Of a stretch of DNA of 64,000 nucleotides, positions 12,209 through 27,887 are shown piece after piece (position 1 is the stretch's first letter; each line of letters starts with the position of its first letter). A program made the translations under genes and the position numbers. Source of the DNA: Volvariella volvacea V23 (lineage: Eukaryota > Basidiomycota > Agaricomycetes > Agaricales > Pluteaceae); the NCBI GenBank assembly GCA_000349905.1, contig KB722773.1, forward strand, positions 51,479 to 115,478, given 5' to 3'. The notes under the pieces are model-generated. The model saw only the letters and a program-made list of their open reading frames with translations. It was not told where the DNA came from and ran no database searches.

Positions 12209-13757
12209 CTTTGCGTGTCGCAATGAACTCGCGCAGGGGAGGTGGGTTTCCTGACAGAACGGCAAATTTTGCGACTTTTATGGTGTCCGAGTACGCATAC
12301 TTCCACATCGAAGCAGGGAACGTGCATTGGTCGCCTTTATGGTCATGCGAGCACTTCCATGTGCCGCTCTCCAGTCTCTTCTTCGCTCGCCCTTCAAACT
12401 ACGCGCTTGGCACTGGTGATAACAGCCAGTTTGATCTCATTGATCTCTTGGCACCAAATCGACGTTTGCATATCGACGCACGTTCGTGAGTGGCGTGCAG
12501 GTCAGGGACGACTGACAAACAAACCCCAAACACACAACACGCTCTCCTTCGATCATGCTGGCAGAAAAGAACGTCCTTTTTCTCGCTCAGCGTTTGTGTA
12601 CCTGTGTGGCTAATTAAACCGGGAGTCGGGTTCCTCGCGTCTGCACGAGGCTACACGAGATCTCACCGAGAGTTAAATTGGTTCGCCAGGGCAGTGGGCT
12701 GCAGATATGAGGCTGTACGGACAACCCCACATCATGGCACGTGCGCCGTTCGTGCACCGTACTACTCAGCTTCCATTCGGGCTGAGTGGCAAGAAAAAAT
12801 GATGACTGGTAAATTTGCAACTTCCGTGTTCCAGCTCCAAAATTTTGCAGGCTTGGGACAAGAACGAGCTGGCCAGAGGCCCGGAGCTATCTGCTGCTGC
12901 TGACACCGTGCGCGGTGGGTACTGCGCGTGTCCGGTCGATGGGCCAATCAGACCGTATTGCGTTCTCTTACGATCTCGCCTCGGTCTTGACGCCCGGACC
13001 ATTGATATTACGCTCGTGAGACATTTAGGTCGGAAGGAGGAAACTGGACGGACTTGTGCACGGGTACTGTCAATATCTCCCCGATTAGAGGAACAATTGC
13101 CAAATGATGTACTACTATGTCCTCGCAGAGTCTACGTCGGACACGGGGAGAGTATGCTACAAGGAGCTAGCCGATAGTGCTCGAAGGCTCATTGGTGGAC
13201 AGAGATGCGCCCTAAACGTTTGATCGAATTTCAATTCGGGCTCATATATTCGTCATCCCTTCGTTTATAGCACTCTCTATCGTTGAAGCGGTTGTGGCGC
13301 AACCCACCTCGATGACCACACTCGACATTTAGACTTGGCGAGCTGGATAACGTCATGCCCTACGACGGAAATCGAGGGCCTTCAGGGTACTCTAGATATG
13401 CCTGCGCTATGGCTGGAATCTACCTTGCTCGGCCACTGAGTCTGGCCCACGAGACGCAAGTAAGATGACGCGGAGAAGTGGAGTGACATGAACTGAGCGT
13501 GGGCTAACCTATGACAAGCGTACCGATGCATTTTCTTACCAGAATTACTAGTGGCCATGAGGGGACGTAGAAGTGGGGGCGAGGGCACAGGCAGTGTGCT
13601 TCCATGCCAGACTCCCCGCCATTGTATAGCATAGGGTGATGTGCATCGTCATCTGATACAGACCGCTGCGATGTCAAGCACCCTTTGGGTACCTTAATTT
13701 AACCCAGGTCATCAGCAGACAACAGCATACGACAGCGAACCTGATACAAGTACAGCA
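12209..13757. other. Upstream region of the phosphate permease and Rho-like gene 3' flank
   Basis: No gene is supported in this 1.5 kb. Its first 540 bases upstream of the permease contain E-box-like motifs, listed separately. Confidence 0.45.
12319..12743 (-). promoter_or_regulatory. Candidate Pho4-type binding sites upstream of the phosphate permease
   Basis: Three copies of the CACGTG/CACGTT class lie upstream of the permease start at 12208: AACGTG (reverse of CACGTT) at 12319-12324, CACGTT at 12479-12484 and palindromic CACGTG at 12738-12743. In yeasts the bHLH factor Pho4 binds these cores to induce phosphate uptake genes. That they function here is inference from motif and neighbour; six-base motifs also occur by chance. 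Confidence 0.4.
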
Positions 13758-14835
13758 TTAGGGGGGGCAGCTTCCCAATTCCCAGATATCGGTTTCCCCC
13801 GAATCACGGGTGGACCGATGGAACCATCCACCACCCCAAATGACGTTCTTTATCTTCCGTCCCACATCCCTCAGGTCGATCGCATTTCTTCCGGAGCTGG
13901 TGTTATTTCTGGACTTTGAGTTGGTGGGGACAGGAAGCCCCTCGAATCCAGGCTTCATTCCGGCCCGCAAGGCAGACTCGTAGACTCGTTGAACGCCTTC
14001 TTTGGTGTGGGATGAGCACTCGATGTAGGCGCAAGCGCCGATTTGTGCAGCCAGCGCCTTGCCTTGGTCGGGTTGTAGTATGGACGGGTTGATATCGAGG
14101 CTTTGTGGGCGTGTGTCGGATTTACAGCCAACGAGGATGATGGGTAGCTTGGTGAGTATGGATTGGTCGTATTTCGCTGCAAGTTCCGGCAGCCACTACA
14201 CCAGGTACCATAGTTAGTTCAACATTTACGCAATGACAGTCTAGTAGGCACCTTGGTCGCAACGCTTTCGAGGGATTGGGGATCGCATATTGAGAACGCA
14301 ATCAGAAGAACATTCGTCCTAGGGTAGATCAGAGGTCGGATGTTCTATTTGCATCTAGTCAGGATCGACTCATGTTCAGTCACGAGGGACGAACATCATA
14401 TTCAGAAGACCCTCTGAAAGGTAAAATGGACGATCATGAGGCAATTCCTCGGAGATCATAAAGGGTACGCACGAACTATCCCAAAACTCGTAAGACACGC
14501 TAACGCCATCAACCACGTCCTCCTTGACGAAATCGCCAAAAGTGTCTGGTGGATAATGAGTATTAGCGCCCTATGAACAACAGGATGACTTGCGATAGAA
14601 GGACTCTTGAGTGAAGCACCTCAATAAGCTCGTTTTGCCACAACCAGCTGGAGTAGTTGGGGGTTCCTAGATCGCCTCAGGCAAAAGGGCGGACGACATG
14701 GTGTGCAGTACCACCACCAACAATGCAAAGCTTTCGCTGCAGACGGGTGCACAACGCACGTGTGTCAGAGCTCCAATTCCTCGGAGAGAAGGAAGGAGGA
14801 CTCACTTGTGTATGTGATGAGTCCGCTGCTGTCAT
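13758..14835 (-). CDS. Divergent Rho-family small GTPase
   Basis: A minus-strand multi-exon gene. Exon 1 (14835-14806) encodes MTAADSSHTQ. Exon 2 (14736-14712) and exon 3 (from 14647) join to give RKLCIVGGAGCGKTSLL, an intact P-loop. Later exons give TFGDFVKEDVVDG (switch I), FWDSSGSSEYDVRPS (switch II, where Rho has WDTAGQE) and TNVLLIAFSICDPQSLESV. They continue with LPIILVGCKSDTRP (G4) and YIECSSHTKEGVQRV (G5). The order and spacing are those of Rho/Rac/Cdc42 proteins. Odd points: DSSG replaces DTAG, the intron before TFGDF would be only 36 nt, and the tail ends GSCPP with no CAAX prenylation box in the frame I can follow. It may be a cytosolic or differently anchored Rho relative, or the last exon may be mis-modelled. 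Confidence 0.75.
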
Positions 14836-15569
14836 GTCCCTTTATCATGCAATGAGGGCGTCTGACAATGACAATGGCATGGACAAGAATAAGTGTGTTG
14901 GTGTTTGTGCTTGGCGCCAGCGGCTCCGCTCACCCGGGCTCTGTTCCGCTCCGCCACCGTGCCTCCGCTGGTCAATTATTGGTGGCGTGGCCATATGCTC
15001 CTGTCAAGAGCCAAAAGCACACGTTCAAGCTCGACAGCAGCTTGGTGATATGCGAGCATGCGTGTACCAATAGACAGTTGTCACTCTTGAGCTCGTCATG
15101 TCAGGTGCACATGGCCAGGAGGAAGACATTTGCAGATCATTCAACGCTTCCGGCATGGGAGTAGAAGGATTACATGTTGCAATAGTCAAAATTGAGCGTG
15201 AGAGCACTGCTTCAGTCCGGCAATTCGTCGGATGAGCAAACATATAAATTGCTCCCCAAAATTGGATACGGCATTAAGCTGCATTCAATTCACCTCTGGC
15301 GTAGCCTTCGGATTCAAATCGTGGGAACACTAAGATACATGAAGTACTATCTCAAAAAAACAAGCTAGCAGCGGAAATACCACAACAAAACATGCAATTA
15401 TGGTATGATCCAATAACGACATGGCAAGCATCATACACCCCCAACTGACGAAGCGTATGGTATCGTTCTCTATGCATTACGCGTACGGGCACGTACCACC
15501 ATGAAATTCGTGAGCATAACTCCCATTGGCGGCGTCATTATCAAGTAACCAAAAAAAGGAAGAAAACAA
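14836..15569. other. Intergenic
   Basis: No gene seen between the Rho-like gene start and the ENA ATPase stop. Confidence 0.5.
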
Positions 15570-19665
<4,096 letters not shown>

Positions 19666-21808
19666 CTGCGCGTGAGAGGTCAAAAAATCTCTCGAGTTGA
19701 GGTTATATAGGAAGAGTTTTCCGCCAAGACCAGATAGAAAAGTAGTGTCAGCCACATGGGGCGGAATGCCAAGAGAGGGTGTACAAGACCCAAGACCGCA
19801 GTAATGGTTATCTGGAGGACCGATTCCGGAGCATAAGCAAAACTGCGTTGATTAGTGCTTGGAAAGTATGTTTACTCACCACGGACGATGTCAGTCTCCT
19901 ACTGTGTCGATGGCCATCCGTCCCATAATGAAGATAATTAGGGTGCGACGGTGAACAGTCTAGGCCTCACGGAGGCTTTGAAAATGGTATTGTCCTGATG
20001 GAGGAGAAAAAACGGACGTAGGCCAAGGCCAAGTATTATGTCAGTCCCGGCGGTTGCATTCCGCCCCTGACTTGGATGATTGCCGAATTGCCTTAGGTTG
20101 GCCGGGTGCACAGCTTTTCTCATTTTCACTTAAACTGGGGTGCAGAATGCTCTTACAACTTCTTATTACTGCCTTTATCACTTTTACAGCTGCTCCAACT
20201 CCATGGGGTTTCCACATTCCGATTCTCAAGGCCTAATCATTATAACCTGAATTTGCCTCAGGGCGAGTGAAGCGAATGACGTCGGCGACTGCAACTGGCG
20301 TCGCGTGAGACTTGCCGCGGATACATGCCAGCAACTGGTGAATGTACCTGAGCCTGCCGTGGTTCAATTGATGCGATTCAGCACCAAAAGATCGAGCTGT
20401 ATGTTGTGAGTTCCATATTGAGAAACCCTCTTATACCTGGGGTAATAACAGGCAGTGGCACCCAAAGTTGTGGAGGCTCCCCGCTCGGAATCTTTCGCTC
20501 TGTTCGCTTCTGTAGGTGAATAAGATCCTTCCTTCGTCTCACTGGAGTGATCTCAACATCGTATTTTAGCCGGTTAGGCAATTTGTTGTATACGGGTACC
20601 ACGGCCCTGACGATTCATCAGATCCAGCAAAATGGATTAAACCTCGCTCTTACTGGTCTTTCGACGTCCCTAGCAATCGAATGCCTTGGTCAAATGTACG
20701 GTACTTGGCGATCATCAATCCCACCACCTGGCATTATTACTATATACCTGGATGGCAGTCGGCAGTCAGTCCATCCAGCATTCTACTGAAAGGGCAAATG
20801 TCTAACGAAGACCGACTAGTACTGACTGTTCATAGATGGTACAAAAAGGGTAAGGAATATCACTCGGTTGCTGCAGTTGCTTGGCAGCCTGCCTTCATCG
20901 GTCATGTGCTTTGACTGATCGTATATCCACCCAACTTGCAGGTTTTTCTATGACCGAGGTATCATTAACTCAATCTCCACATTGCCTTCGATCATCTGAC
21001 CCGAAATCTACTTGAAATCCTATCCATTTGAAAACACGGAGAAACTGGAGGCAGAGCGTAGGATCTATCATAGGTTGGTTGGTTTACTTTCTATTTGAAT
21101 TGAACGCTATGTACTGCCTCGGCCGCCCATATCGCAATGGAGCGGGACTCCGCATGAGGGAAGGCCTCGTGTCGATCAACAACCGTACCCTTTCTTATAA
21201 ACCGTACTCCCTGTGTCTGAAATTTTGCGACACATGGCTTCCATTCCCACTGCTGCCAACTCACCGCCAAATAAGGTCCGTATCAGGCTCGTCAGGTATT
21301 TCCATGTATGGGTTATCCAGACATCCTAGCAAGTTTTCGGTGATAGCAGAGGTGGATGAAGAACAACCACGCACACCTGCCCTGTGAGTCCTATTGTTGT
21401 TATTGAAAGCTTGGGCGGGAACGGCACTAGCATATACGAAGGTGCACTACCCACTCCCTGACACCCGAAGATATCAGGATTTTTACGACAAACCTTATTT
21501 TAACTCCTTATTGGGATCAAATGGTATCTCAGTCCCATGTTTGGCACTCCCTTATGCGGATGCTGGAAGCTGTATCAGTAGTCATGGTGCCAGCTCTCGC
21601 CCCAAGTTCAGCACACAGTTGACCTGTTGTTTCCACTGATCCCGACGCCCCAAGATGGTATACTTTGTTAGTTTAGATGTCCCTATATCCAGTCAATAAT
21701 GAGTGTTGGGTATATATCCACCTTCCTGTCTGCTCTCGATGGCCCTCATTTCATTTCCATCTTCCTTCGGTGCAGGCGTACCTCTTCACTTCTTTCTTTA
21801 CGCACACA
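19666..21808. other. 2.1-kb intergenic stretch
   Basis: No domain is recognisable in any frame; the longest frames are short and overlapping. It lies upstream of both the ENA gene (minus) and the membrane-protein pair (plus), so it may hold two promoters. Confidence 0.45.
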
Positions 21809-22742
21809 ATGGTGGGTTAAACTTTTTTCTGTGCAAACTGGCCTGACTGATTATGGTGACAATCCTAGCCTTATTTGCTTATCCGCGACGACCCAAATTC
21901 GGCGCCATCACAAGAACTGGACATCGTATCCGAGATCGGGTGCTACGCCCTCCCATACGGCCTCCTCGGCTTCCTCTCCCACCTCTTCACCTACTACACC
22001 CTCGTCTGTCTCTGGTACGGTCGACGTCCCATGCTGCCCTGGCAGCGCCTGAGCGCCAAAACGTGGATAATATTGCTGAAAGACTTTATCAGTCTGGGAG
22101 TTACAGCAGGGCTGGCGGGGGCTACGATAAGCAAGTGCAAGGGCGCATGGCAGTTTGAGGCCTTGGCCGTCTGGAAGCTGACCATGACGCTCCTGAACGG
22201 CGTAACGTCCCTCCATGCGTCGGGGATCATCATAGCGGAGAAGATTGACCAAGAGCCGTCGATAGTGACGCAGGACAGGCTAGGGCGGCTTCCGAGGTGG
22301 TGCCTCTTCTGTAAGTTTATACTTGGCTGCTATGTTGGTTGGTGTAAATGTTCATGTACGTCAACGCTCGTACATAGATATACCAGGCATGATTGCAGGA
22401 ATGGCGGGCACACTGTCCCTCGTCAGCCAAAACACGCACATTGGATTTGTCAAAGTGCTTACGGGCATTTTCTCCGCCCTCGTGGTCCTAGGCGTGCTCA
22501 TAGCGATCGCATACGGCTATGGGCGTCGTGACCCCATGATGGCATATCCAGCCGAGGCAATTAAGCCTTTGGGCAGAAGTATCATTGTGGGAGTGGGGAC
22601 ATTTACGGTCTTGTCTGCGTTCTATTCTGACTGGGTGCTGGGTGCTATGACGGATAATTTGTTTGGAATGCCCGTGGAACAGAACGCAGCGCGTTTTTGG
22701 GCTTATTACATCGCAAAAAGGCTGCCGATGTTCAGTTGGTAG
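21809..22742 (+). CDS. Multi-pass membrane protein of unknown function, tandem copy 1
   Basis: Three coding exons: 21809-21811, 21869-22310 and 22378-22742, giving 269 residues. The start codon is the last codon of exon 1 and is followed at once by a 57-nt intron; the next exon opens PYLLIRDDPNS. Six or seven hydrophobic segments are visible, including GLLGFLSHLFTYYTLVCLW, WKLTMTLLNGVTSLHASGII, YIPGMIAGMAGTLSLVS and GVGTFTVLSAFYSDWVLGA. It ends LPMFSW. The paralogue 2 kb downstream has the same exon phases, the same two introns and the same ending. I do not recognise a characterised family; it resembles fungal hypothetical membrane proteins. No catalytic motif stands out. Confidence 0.8.
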
Positions 22743-23808
22743 TAGCAGCGCTACAATGACATGATCTTTGCGCTCCATCGTGATGCCGTGTAGTCGTACC
22801 TGCCAAGGTTGCTTGCAGGTATGCGAGATCGAACTCACTATACGTTTACAAAAAGCACGCATTGGCATCGATCATTCGTGAAGTATGCCTAATGCTTCGT
22901 GCTCAATCTCATTGTTCTCAAACAATATCATTCATTCAAGGAGTGGAGCATGGAACAACAGATAAGACCGTCTCTCTTTCTGTGGTACCATTTCATTAGT
23001 TCTGCTTACCTTCTGATAGAAGTTCCACTTAATGGCAAGGACGGCGGACCATCTACTGGCGTTGCTGGCCAACCACTATTGCAGTCTTTCAGAGTCCCAC
23101 AATCGTACTCTCAGTGGCATGTGTTACCAATTATTGGCTTCTTGATGTGCCTCTCATCCATCAATAACTTCGCCAACCGTCGTTTGGATCCTTGTTTTTT
23201 TCTAAACGCTGTTGGAGAAGCATATAGGATGCACTAACGGACATCTCATCCCGCATCATCTCCACCCTGAACTTGGCAAGTCGCAATGTACAGCTTTCAT
23301 TGCCACAATTGGCCCCTTTTGACTAAATGAGATGTATATCCGCACCAGGCTCTCCATTGAGAGGCTATAAGTGGTGTCCCAGCTTCCGGCGTGCTTCTGG
23401 CGTTGGTGATGGGGCGATCATGGATTCCCAGAAAGAGGGAACTACTCCTTCATACCCGAACGTAGCGAGGTTTCAAGGGCAAATCACCCATATCAGTCAA
23501 TTCAACTCCTCATTGATATAGGGACTTCATGATCGACACATCTCAATGGCGATGTCATCTCGCCCCGCAAGTGGGATTGAACTGTATTCGTGGTCACACC
23601 ACCACCTTTAATCCGAAATTACACGTAAACGGCTACTGACCTCTGCCCAAGTCAAATCCTAGATGGTATGACTTGCTTAATTTGGATGTACCTAAGTCAG
23701 GCATATGAACAAGAGCTAGGCATATATCCCACTACCTATCACCTACAACTAGTCCGAGGACCCTCACCCTCCTCAACGCAAACGTTCTCTCATACCTCTT
23801 TCTCGACA
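22743..23808. other. Spacer between tandem membrane-protein genes
   Basis: No gene is supported. It includes the promoter of copy 2. Confidence 0.5.
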
Positions 23809-24728
23809 ATGGTAAGGGCACCCGTACCTCACATAGTCTATTTATAAATACCTCGACGACTCCAGCCCTTCCTTGCACTTCGTCAAGAGGATGGATCAAC
23901 ACAAGAGGGATCGGGGGAACACGATATTGTGTCTGAAATTCAGTGTTACAGTCTCCCATTTGGCGCCCTCGGATTCGTCTCCCACATCTTAACCTACTAC
24001 ACCGTTCTTTGCCTCTGGTTCGGTCGCAGACCACTCATGCCATGGCGACCGTTGAATCACAACAGTAAATGGGTTATGGCGAAGGACATCATTAGTCTCA
24101 TCATCACGACATCAATGACGATAAACACCCTGGTCAAATGCAAGCAGACTTGGCAGTTACAGGCCGTAGCTGTCTGGAAGTTAACTGTATCGCTTTTGGT
24201 TGGGATCACGCCTATTCATGCATCGTGGATTATTTTGTCGAGCAAGACGAATCAGGAGGATTGGTTGGTGACGAGGGAACGACTAAAGGTGATCTCTCGA
24301 TGGGGCTTCTTGTGTAAGCCGGTTCTCCTTTGATGTGCAGTCGGAGAAAGCTAATGGGACTACCTTCGGGGATAGATATACCAGGAATGTTCGCTGGCAT
24401 GATCGGGTTGATGTCCATCGTCACACGGTATCTGCATCTCAAGACAGTTGAGTGGTTGACTGCCCTCTTCTTTACGGGCGTCGCTCTTGCGATAATTGCG
24501 AAGCTTGGATACGACTATGGCCCTTATGGGAAAAATCCCGATGTGATCAGGCCGTGGCTTTGGAGTTTCGTTATGGCCTTGGGAGTTTTTACAATATTGG
24601 CGGCGCTATATTCCGACTGGGTGTTGGGAGTAATAACCGAAAACCTGTTAGGGATGCCAACCAAGTTCAATGCCGGATTCTACTGGACATATTTTGTAGC
24701 AAAGAGAATACCAATGTTTAGCTGGTAG
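23809..24728 (+). CDS. Multi-pass membrane protein of unknown function, tandem copy 2
   Basis: Exons 23809-23811, 23866-24313 and 24376-24728 give 267 residues. As in copy 1, ATG is the last codon of exon 1, here before a 54-nt intron, and exon 2 opens PFLALRQEDGS. Shared blocks with copy 1 include HDIVSEI(Q/G)CY, FVSHILTYYT, LWFGRRPLMPW, YIPGMFAGM and FYSDWVLG-type segments, and the identical ending PMFSW. Divergence is substantial (visibly about half the residues), so the duplication is not recent. Function unknown. Confidence 0.8.
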
Positions 24729-25083
24729 TAGCAGTAGCAGTAGCATCTAACACCGGATAATGTCATAGTGCTTGATGGACGCCTATGTTGAAACCAGAAT
24801 AATAGACGCCCAATGTACGTTCAAGGAATATCCAGCACTTTATGCTTCACGGCCCATGCCTATTAATAGATCAACGCTGCACAGCTCCCCTACCCCAGCA
24901 ATGGTCAACAATGCACCATCAGCGAATTTGTTTGACAGCGCACTAGCACTCAAAACCACAGAGTAACCGCGATCGCAAAGGTAGACCATATCCTCAATAA
25001 CGACCCTACGGTTCAAGGGGGTAATACGGTTATGTTCACCCAATACTCATCCCCTTGTAGCCAGTGACAGACCGAGGTCTCGT
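24729..25083. other. Intergenic
   Basis: Nothing supportable seen. Confidence 0.5.
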
Positions 25084-25386
25084 TGTGGTTAATGCAATAC
25101 ACACAGGCGAAGTACGCGCAGACCAATTACGATGCGAACTCGTCAAGCCATCATTCTCGATATCATTTCCCGTGCAGAGAATAAGCATTGCCTTCAAATC
25201 ATTCCGTGGTTAACGGGGCCCACAGGTACAGGGGAATCTGCTATTGCAACGAGCACTGCAGAGAGACTGAATGGGTTGCGCTCCAAAGGGGAGGTGACTG
25301 GGTCGTTCTTTTTCTTTCGTAGAGATCCACAACGCAACCATGCTCACCTTTTCGCGTACACCTTTGGGATTAATCTGACTATCTAA
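25084..25386 (+). pseudogene. Decayed NACHT NTPase fragment
   Basis: One frame reads NAIHTGEVRADQLRCE, matching the block just before the NTPase core of the double-NACHT genes at 35-39 kb. The adjacent frame then reads TRQAIILDIISRA and WLTGPTGTGESAIATS, a Walker A region in which the catalytic Lys is replaced by Glu. SFFFFRRDPQRNHAHLFAYT follows, matching the SFFF..DPQRSNL block. The reading frame changes near 25130 and the sequence ends after about 85 residues with no Walker B. This is a remnant, not a working gene. Confidence 0.75.
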
Positions 25387-27887
25387 TTAATCCATGGGTA
25401 TGATTAATCGTTAGCAGTCAACTACAAAAATTCCAGCAGCAGCAGCATGGCTTGAAACCTTTACAAGAGACGACCAACAGAGTAGCTCATTCTATTACAC
25501 TACCATGAGCTATCTAACAGATAGAAAATGGATACATATAACCGAAATGAACAGCTGGAATAGTACTAAGTGAGACATGGACTTGGAGAAAATTTTGTGA
25601 TCCCGTGCCGGAGAACTTGGGGGGGGGGGGGGGAGGAAAGCGAACAGATATATGGTGCAGTAGTTGCATGTCAGGCAAAATGAAGTGGCTTTTTTATACG
25701 ATGTAAGTTCAAACCTCAGCCGTGTCAAATTATTTTCTAGTAGCATCCGATTAATCCTTCACCCCAGACTAGCCAGCCAGCTCAGACAACTGATTAATCC
25801 CTTTCCCAACCGATGAATTTTTCATGAAAATTCCATCGGATCCGCATGACAGTATTCATTATAAATTAATCGAAGCTACTGTATATATTGTTTCGCACTG
25901 GTGATTGCGCACCAGCTGGCCGTGAAGTTCAAAGGCTGGATAAGCTAATGGGATTCGACTCACGCTGAATGATATAAAACGTAGAATGATAATCCAAATT
26001 TACCCTGAGTGTGAGGAGTTTTGCGCCACTTGTGCATCCTGGGTTCCTCCCATGTTCCTTCAATTTTTGGTTTGGCATTGACTTGCGTGAACTAGGACAT
26101 CCCATCTTTGACTAGATATATCTCGTGTCGTTGGACGATATACGGGCCCTAGATGTTGTTCGGCATTCACCGAAGGGGTACGAGAGCGCTGGTTGAGCAC
26201 TGCGCTTACCAAGCTCTCACCATGTTCAGTTTGTTCACCATGATCGATACGAACACTCACCGCGCAACTACCCCCAGCTCCCTTTATTGCATTTCTCGAC
26301 CTCAGCACCGCCTAGAACTTCGCCTAACTTCGATTTCTCCACACGGAGGTCATATGTATACAATACAATTCAGAGTCGCCTCTCGACCCAGTCCTCATTT
26401 AGCGGGTTAAATGCCTCAATTATTGCTACTCAAACCAGAAAACAAGCCAGGCGGGGATTTGGACAACTCTGGATTCGTTCTGAGCACTTCGACGAACGGT
26501 TTTTGCAAGGGCTCCTCCGAATCGCGCGTCAAGCCTTCAATACTTTCCAATTTCCTTTGCAGAAGATATGTAGGACATTCCGGGGTGGACGTACAACCCA
26601 GTTTATTCCATCGCTCGAGTGCTGTCGCTTCTCCATCCAGCCCTACACCCCAGGGCGAGTCAAAGCCAGAGGTACTATCGGCATACAGGGGATTCTCGAC
26701 GTATTGATGACCCCTATTCCATCTATCTCGATGCGGATATCAGTACAACCCAGAAGTCAAAGCTAGCTGGGACCATATCGTCGCTTCGGTGCCTCGAACT
26801 ATTTTGGGTGCGGGAGCTCTTTGAACGTGATATCGGTTATGAAATATGAATACCAAGTGTCAGGGGGCTACTAGAGATGAATATTATGGACCAATTCAGG
26901 AGTAAGTGTGGCGCGCCACGAGAGTCGACTTTGCGGACCTGGACTTATCGAAGGAGGATGCTTGATGATGGGTTGAGAAGGTTGCGGAAGTGTCCATATG
27001 AGATGGGTAATGAACGAATCACATTTTTTCCTGCGCGTGCGGCTCTAATATTCAACGATACTACGTCAGAGCATGCATCAATATGAGGCGGACTGCTGGA
27101 ACGGAAGCGCTGAACGACGAACAGAGTAACCTGCGGCTGACATGCTGATCTCCGACTCGGAAGGATGATCCGTTGATTGCTCATCCCTATGTGAGGCTAA
27201 TACTATCGTCGTTCAACATCGATGCATTGAAATCTACTTGAAGCCGACGACCTCGGACTCGTTCCACAGCACTGCTAGGAACGACTCTGCGGCAATTCAA
27301 TACCAGGATTCTCGAATGAGTAAAGGTGAGTCTGGCCATCCCTCGCTCGTTAATGTGTCTAGGACCTAACGCCATTAGGTACCTTTAAAGTGTTCCCATG
27401 GATCTGCTTCCGGTATTATCGATTGCCTATCGGGAAGTACGACATCCATTCACGAATGGATTCCAGGAACCAAATAGCGAGTTGTAAGGAAGAACGGTGT
27501 CCCGGGACGCGTTACACGTTCAATGGATGTCGAAAGCTTAAGGCAGGATCTCACGACTTCTCGACTGGCTTGACACCGGATATTGTATGGCTCAACCTTC
27601 TATCTCCAAGTGGCAGGCAGGACAGGGGCCATGAAGCGAATTACCTACTCGGCATGGGAGGCACCCATTCCACGTCCTATGGCATGCTCACAAACTGTCA
27701 CGATCTTGATGCAGCTGTCCAGCCACCATGTCAATCAACGGTGCATAAACAACCTTCGCGTCCAAATTCCTTTACGTGCCTTCGTCCATCTTAAGGTTTT
27801 GCCTGCACAGCGTGGCTGCATCCGAAGAGATAAAATGGACGGCATCCTTATCGTCTAATTCGTTTCCTGCCGCCCTCCAGCTACTCG
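25387..27887. other. 2.5-kb stretch without a recognisable gene
   Basis: Several medium frames exist (for example 26287-26766 and 27390-27794 on plus) but none shows a domain or convincing splice structure. Stops and frame switches suggest decayed coding sequence or noise. A G15 run lies at 25619-25633. Confidence 0.35.
25619..25633. repeat. Poly-G tract (15 bases)
   Basis: An uninterrupted run of 15 G. It is a likely site of length error in assembly and lies in non-coding sequence after the NACHT fragment. Confidence 0.9.

Noticed and set aside
14667..14699. In-frame TAG before the P-loop of the Rho-like gene, suggesting a pseudogene
   Set aside because: The stop lies in an intron. Exon 14736-14712 joins exon 14647 with canonical ends and yields an intact GGAGCGKTSLL P-loop.
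25387..27887. CRISPR-like or tandem repeat array in the gene-poor stretch
   Set aside because: No regularly spaced repeats are visible, and the genome is eukaryotic.
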